Source: Hippasteria phrygiana (Eukaryota; Echinodermata; Asteroidea; Valvatida; Goniasteridae). Taken from it: a stretch of 64,000 bases of DNA. The position numbers were made by a program, and so were the translations under genes. The notes under the pieces were generated by a model. It was not told where the DNA came from, did not search any database, and was given only the letters and a program-made list of their open reading frames with translations. The stretch is taken from NCBI GenBank assembly GCA_037893225.1, contig JAZGUH010000400.1, forward strand, positions 496,001 to 560,000, in the 5' to 3' direction. Shown one piece after another: positions 60,674-64,000 of the stretch (positions are counted from its first letter, which is position 1; every line of letters begins with the position of its first letter).

Positions 60674-61102
60674 CGTCATGCTATTTAGCGTCAACAAGCG
60701 TCAACAAACCCGATCAGCGTCAACAAAGCATCAACAAGCTCAAAATTCACATTTAAGCTTCACAAAAGCTATACTTGTATTCAACAAACTCTCGCATCTC
60801 GTATTATGTAAGAAATTTGACAAATTCTCGTTCACAATCCCACATAAAAACCGCCATCTTTGATTTCTCTTTTGCGCATGCGCGATTGCACCATGTCCCA
60901 GAAAAACAAGATGGCTGCCGGAAAAAACACCGTTGATGTCAAAATGTTTCGCTTAAAAATCACACATTTTAAGCCTACTTTTAAATACTTATAATACTTT
61001 TAAATAATCATAGGAGCCCAATAAATATTGTGACCAACATGTTTAAGCTTAACAGTGCTTTTTACAAGTTGCTGACGCTTGTTGACGCTAAATAGCATGA
61101 CC
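60674..61102. mobile_element. TIR element with CGTCAACA subterminal repeats
   Basis: Ends CGTCATGCTATTTAGCGTCA and TGACGCTAAATAGCATGACC. GCGTCAACAA recurs several times near the left end. Interior AAACAAGATGGCTGCCGG and AACCGCCATCTTTG are YY1-like motifs in opposite orientations. Confidence 0.75.
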
Positions 61103-61112
61103 AGTTGTAGCC

Positions 61113-62333
61113 CTACAAATAGGGCTGTAAATGGTTCCTTTTTTAACTTCTGGCTTTTTACTGTCACCATTACAGCCCTACTCGAACGGCAGCCCTACAC
61201 GCTGAGTTTTACAACTGGTCGACTTTGATTTAAAATATCTCCCCAAATTGTTATCGCTTAACACTTTTATATACATCATTGTATTCCCGAGATGTTGCAA
61301 TTTCTACAGTATATAACAAGGCTTACTAAATGCTGAATTCGTCCGGCTGCGAGGTCTTCAAAAATGACAAATGCTCCAAAACCTTCCAAAACGTCTTTAC
61401 ATGGAGGACGCCATCTTGTATTCATCGCTAGGATCGAGAGAAGTCGGGACACCCGGCGGTTGTAGAAAATGGTCTGTCATGAATTATGCATGATAGCATG
61501 TCATGTACGACGTGTGGTTGTTTCCTGAGAAGTCAGGTTACCATACTCAGCGGCTGCAGAAACTGGTCTTATGAATTATGCACGAGGCGTCGTGCGGATG
61601 TATGCACACACGAATCCCCGGACGTTTATGCATAATTCATAACAAGACCAGTGCCCTCACTTCTCAGTCGTACATGACATGCTATCATGCATAGCAGACC
61701 ATTTTCTACAACCGCCGGGTGCCCTGACTTCTCTCGATCCTAGCGATGAATACAAGATGGCGTCCTCCATGTAAAGACGTTTTGGAAGGTTTTGGAGGAT
61801 TTTTCATTTTTGAAGACCTCACAGCCGGACGAATTCAGCATTTAGTAAGTTGGAGTAGGGCTGTAATGGTGACAGTAAAAAGGGAAAGATTTTACTTTAA
61901 TACCCCCACCAAAATCGGTCAAGAACAGCAAAATCTTAGAAAATAACCAGCCCTCCTTGATAGGCCCTAACAACTGTCTAAACATGTGGCACAACCTTTA
62001 ATTTTGAGAATTTTGTTGGGACATTTTAGTGCAATATAGGGGAAGAAAGTTTGTGTTTTCTGTGTTAGTTCTTGGCAGTTGGCACTACAATGTATGTATA
62101 GTCACTCCAAAGTGTGCACATACATGTTGATTTCTTCCTCATTTTTTACAGATTTTGCTGAAATAAATCTTGAAATAACAGGTTGTGTCACATGTTTAGA
62201 CAGTTGGATATTTTCCAAGATTTTGCTGTTCTTGACCGATTTTGGTGGGGGGTATTAAAGTAAAATCTTTCCGTAAAAACCCAGAAGGTAAAAAAGGAAC
62301 CATTTACAGCCCTATTTGTAGAGCAAGACCCGT
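61113..62333. mobile_element. Large palindromic element interrupted by a hAT-like insertion
   Basis: Ends CTACAAATAGGGCTGTAAAT and ATTTACAGCCCTATTTGTAG. Arms share GCTGAATTCGTCCGGCTG, AGGACGCCATCTTGTATTCA and ACCCGGCGGTTGTAGAAAAT, centred near 61590. The right arm contains the insertion 61883-62272. The left arm has about 140 extra bases (61187-61325). Confidence 0.75.
61883..62272. mobile_element. hAT-like MITE with 8-bp target duplication
   Basis: Perfect ends GGAAAGATTTTACTTTAATA. GTAAAAAG precedes and GTAAAAAC follows. The opposite palindrome arm (near 61150) keeps the uninterrupted sequence with one copy. Confidence 0.85.
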
Positions 62334-62685
62334 TGTTGTCCTATTCCGAGTAACTTGGACCCTTTATCGCCTTTTTTAAACATTTGGACATGATCTGGCG
62401 ATAGTAGGGTCCAAGTACATGTATGCGATTTTCTATTCATTAATTAAATACGTCTAAAATCCCAACAAAAACATCCGTATTCAACCTTACAACGGCCACC
62501 AAAATACTAGATACGCCACCTTCGGAACAAGTGCAGTTCCATGATCAGATGCAGGTACCAAGGTTTACTTACCATCCAAATAAAAAGTGAAATTTACCGT
62601 TTAATTCCCAGAGACACCCGCAGAACATGTCTTTTCGCTGTCTTGGAGTTCAAATCGTGACCCCTCGACCTTGCATGACGTCACC

Positions 62686-63297
62686 TAGCCCTAGAAGGAC
62701 GCTATAATATAGCGTCCTAGCGCCCAAGTATGCAAAACAGTCCTATGCTAGAAACTGAAGATCAAAAATCACACTTTACCTGCATAAATATTCTTGGCAT
62801 CATCTTCGTCAAACAGTTCAACAGCCCATCTCCCCGTTCGGACAGAAATATTCCTCCAAGAATGTCAAGAACAGGAGATATTTGCGGCGCAAAATCGTCT
62901 CCACGCGACGCTGACTTCACAAACTCGAGGAGTAATACCCACATTTAGAACGTTCATCAACAGAGGGCGCAGTTTACAGTCGCTGCGTGCATGGCCGAAA
63001 TTGCGCCCTCTGTTGTTGATGAACATTCAAGACGTGCGGACAAGGTATTAATCCTCGTGTTTGTGAAGTCAGCGTCGCGTGGAGACGATTTTGCGCCGCA
63101 AATATCTCCTGTTCTTGACATTCTTGGAGGAATATTTCTATCCGAACGGGGAGATGGGCTGTTGAACTGTTTGACGAAGATGATGCCAAGAATATTTATG
63201 CAGGTAAAGTGTGATTTTTGATCTTCGGTTTCTAGCATAGGACTGTTTTGCATACTTGGGCGCTAGGACGCTATATCATAGCGTCCTTCTAGGGCTA
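62686..63297. mobile_element. Fold-back element with 9-bp target duplication and mirrored ORF
   Basis: Ends TAGCCCTAGAAGGACGC and GCGTCCTTCTAGGGCTA, flanked by GACGTCACC at 62677-62685 and 63298-63306. Each arm (minus in the left, plus in the right) encodes FVKSASRGDDFAPQISP, LDILGGIFLSERGDG and LLNCLTKMMPRIFMQ followed by a splice donor CAG|GTAAAG. On the plus strand the frame starts MAEIAPSVVDEHSRR at 62991. I do not recognise the peptide. Confidence 0.8.
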
Positions 63298-63566
63298 GAC
63301 GTCACCCTGATGCGCAGCGCCCGCAGGCACCGTGCGACAATCTGTTTATGCTGGCAACTGTTTCTTGAGTGGTACAACGGACGTGTCGGTCCGATTGGAG
63401 GCTGCACGCGCTTGGGACTTGTTCTGTTTGGTATTGTTCTGTTGCGTTGCGTTTTATTATTGGGGGCGGGTGTAATTTTGTTAAGGAAGATCAAACTGCT
63501 TGATCTTAATTTAATTACAAGTATCTGGTGTATCTGCCCATCTGCCCGAGATTTAACATAAAATTA

Positions 63567-63632
63567 ACCCTAACAGTCCTGAATCCTCCAATTTCAATAT
63601 GATTTTTCACACCACCTAGGGAGTTAGGGTTC
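63567..63632. mobile_element. 62-bp-type TTAA miniature, second copy
   Basis: TTAA then CCCTAACAGTCCTGAATCC through GGGAGTTAGGG; the right-hand TTAA has decayed. Lies within the outer palindromic element. Confidence 0.75.
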
Positions 63633-64000
63633 CTTTTTTGGGGGGGGGTGGGGGTGTTTACAATTGTTATATATTTTAAAAAGATTTTTTTTTTGGGGGG
63701 GGGTGGTGAAATAATGAAACCATGAAGGAATTACAACCTGAGGGAACGCAAATAAGTCAACGACCAATTGATGGACTCAAAGGAAACTATGCATTAATCC
63801 ATTGGCATTAAAATCTGAACAAAACTTCGGCCGTTGTATTGTACCACTTACGAAACAGTCGCCGGCATAAACAGATTGTCGCGCGGTGCCTGCGGCAGGC
63901 GCTGCACATCAGGGTGACGTCATGCAAGGTCGAGGGTTCACGATTTGAACTCCAACTTCCAAGACAGCGAAAAGACATGTTCTGCGGGTGTCTCTGGGAA

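Larger units (their letters stand above)
62605..64000. mobile_element. Outer palindromic element, cut by window end
   Basis: 62605-62685 plus 63298-63378 form the left arm, and 63836-64000 its complement, starting TTCCCAGAGACACCC. The left arm is split by the fold-back element 62686-63297. The interior is 63379-63835. Possibly continues beyond 64000. Confidence 0.75.

Noticed and set aside
63256..63561. 101-aa hydrophobic ORF
   Set aside because: Reads across the arm and interior of a palindromic element; no domain and overlaps a minus-strand ORF of similar quality.

Overview
This is 64 kb of animal nuclear DNA: interrupted genes with GT-AG introns, long AT-rich intergenic stretches and a very dense load of small inverted-repeat transposons. 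No prokaryotic, organellar or viral gene order is visible. The three genes are conserved in bilaterians. The repeats (an element starting GGGCCCAATTTCATGGCTC, tRNA-like SINEs, a GIY-YIG Penelope-like element) make me favour a marine deuterostome, most likely an echinoderm and perhaps a sea star. That assignment is inference from memory of repeat types, not a search.

Host genes, all on the minus strand. (1) 5640-11770: a five-exon gene for a DCAF10/WDR32-type WD-repeat substrate receptor of the CUL4-DDB1 ubiquitin ligase; every splice phase agrees and it gives 461 aa. (2) 21533-39610: a five-exon gene for a WBP1/WBP1L-type single-pass membrane adaptor. It has a signal-peptide exon, a Cys-rich ectodomain, a transmembrane segment split across an intron, three PY-type motifs and a Thr-Pro-rich tail, 363 aa in all, with introns of 8.4 and 6.0 kb. 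(3) 53280-54801: three internal exons of an SRSF10/SRSF12-like splicing factor (end of the RRM, then the RS domain). Its first exons and its 3' end were not found here.

Mobile DNA. 40150-43492 holds a Penelope-like retroelement on the plus strand, with a reverse transcriptase and a GIY-YIG endonuclease separated by one frameshift. Around and inside the genes lie at least a dozen families of non-autonomous inverted-repeat elements. Several are dated by nested insertions, target-site duplications (TSDs) and paralogous empty sites inside the same window. These include two long-armed fold-back elements with 9-bp TSDs (14760-15847 and 62686-63297), a hAT-like element with an 8-bp TSD inside a palindrome arm (61883-62272), and TTAA-flanked piggyBac-like miniatures down to 62 bp (10721-10782). 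There are also three 142-bp elements ending in CCCTAACCCT, a hammerhead-like family starting GGTTTGCGGTAACACC, and inverted dimers of a tRNA-derived SINE.

The most unusual theme is that several inverted-repeat elements carry what looks like a promoter plus a first coding exon: a YY1-like AAGATGGCG-type motif or an ATG, a short ORF, and in several a splice donor. The ORFs include a SAP-domain start (50646), a Crypton/ZMYM-like N-terminus (48832) and two unrecognised peptides. The genes do not form an operon or pathway. They are independent housekeeping loci in a transposon-rich neighbourhood, and the mobile elements sit in their introns and spacers.
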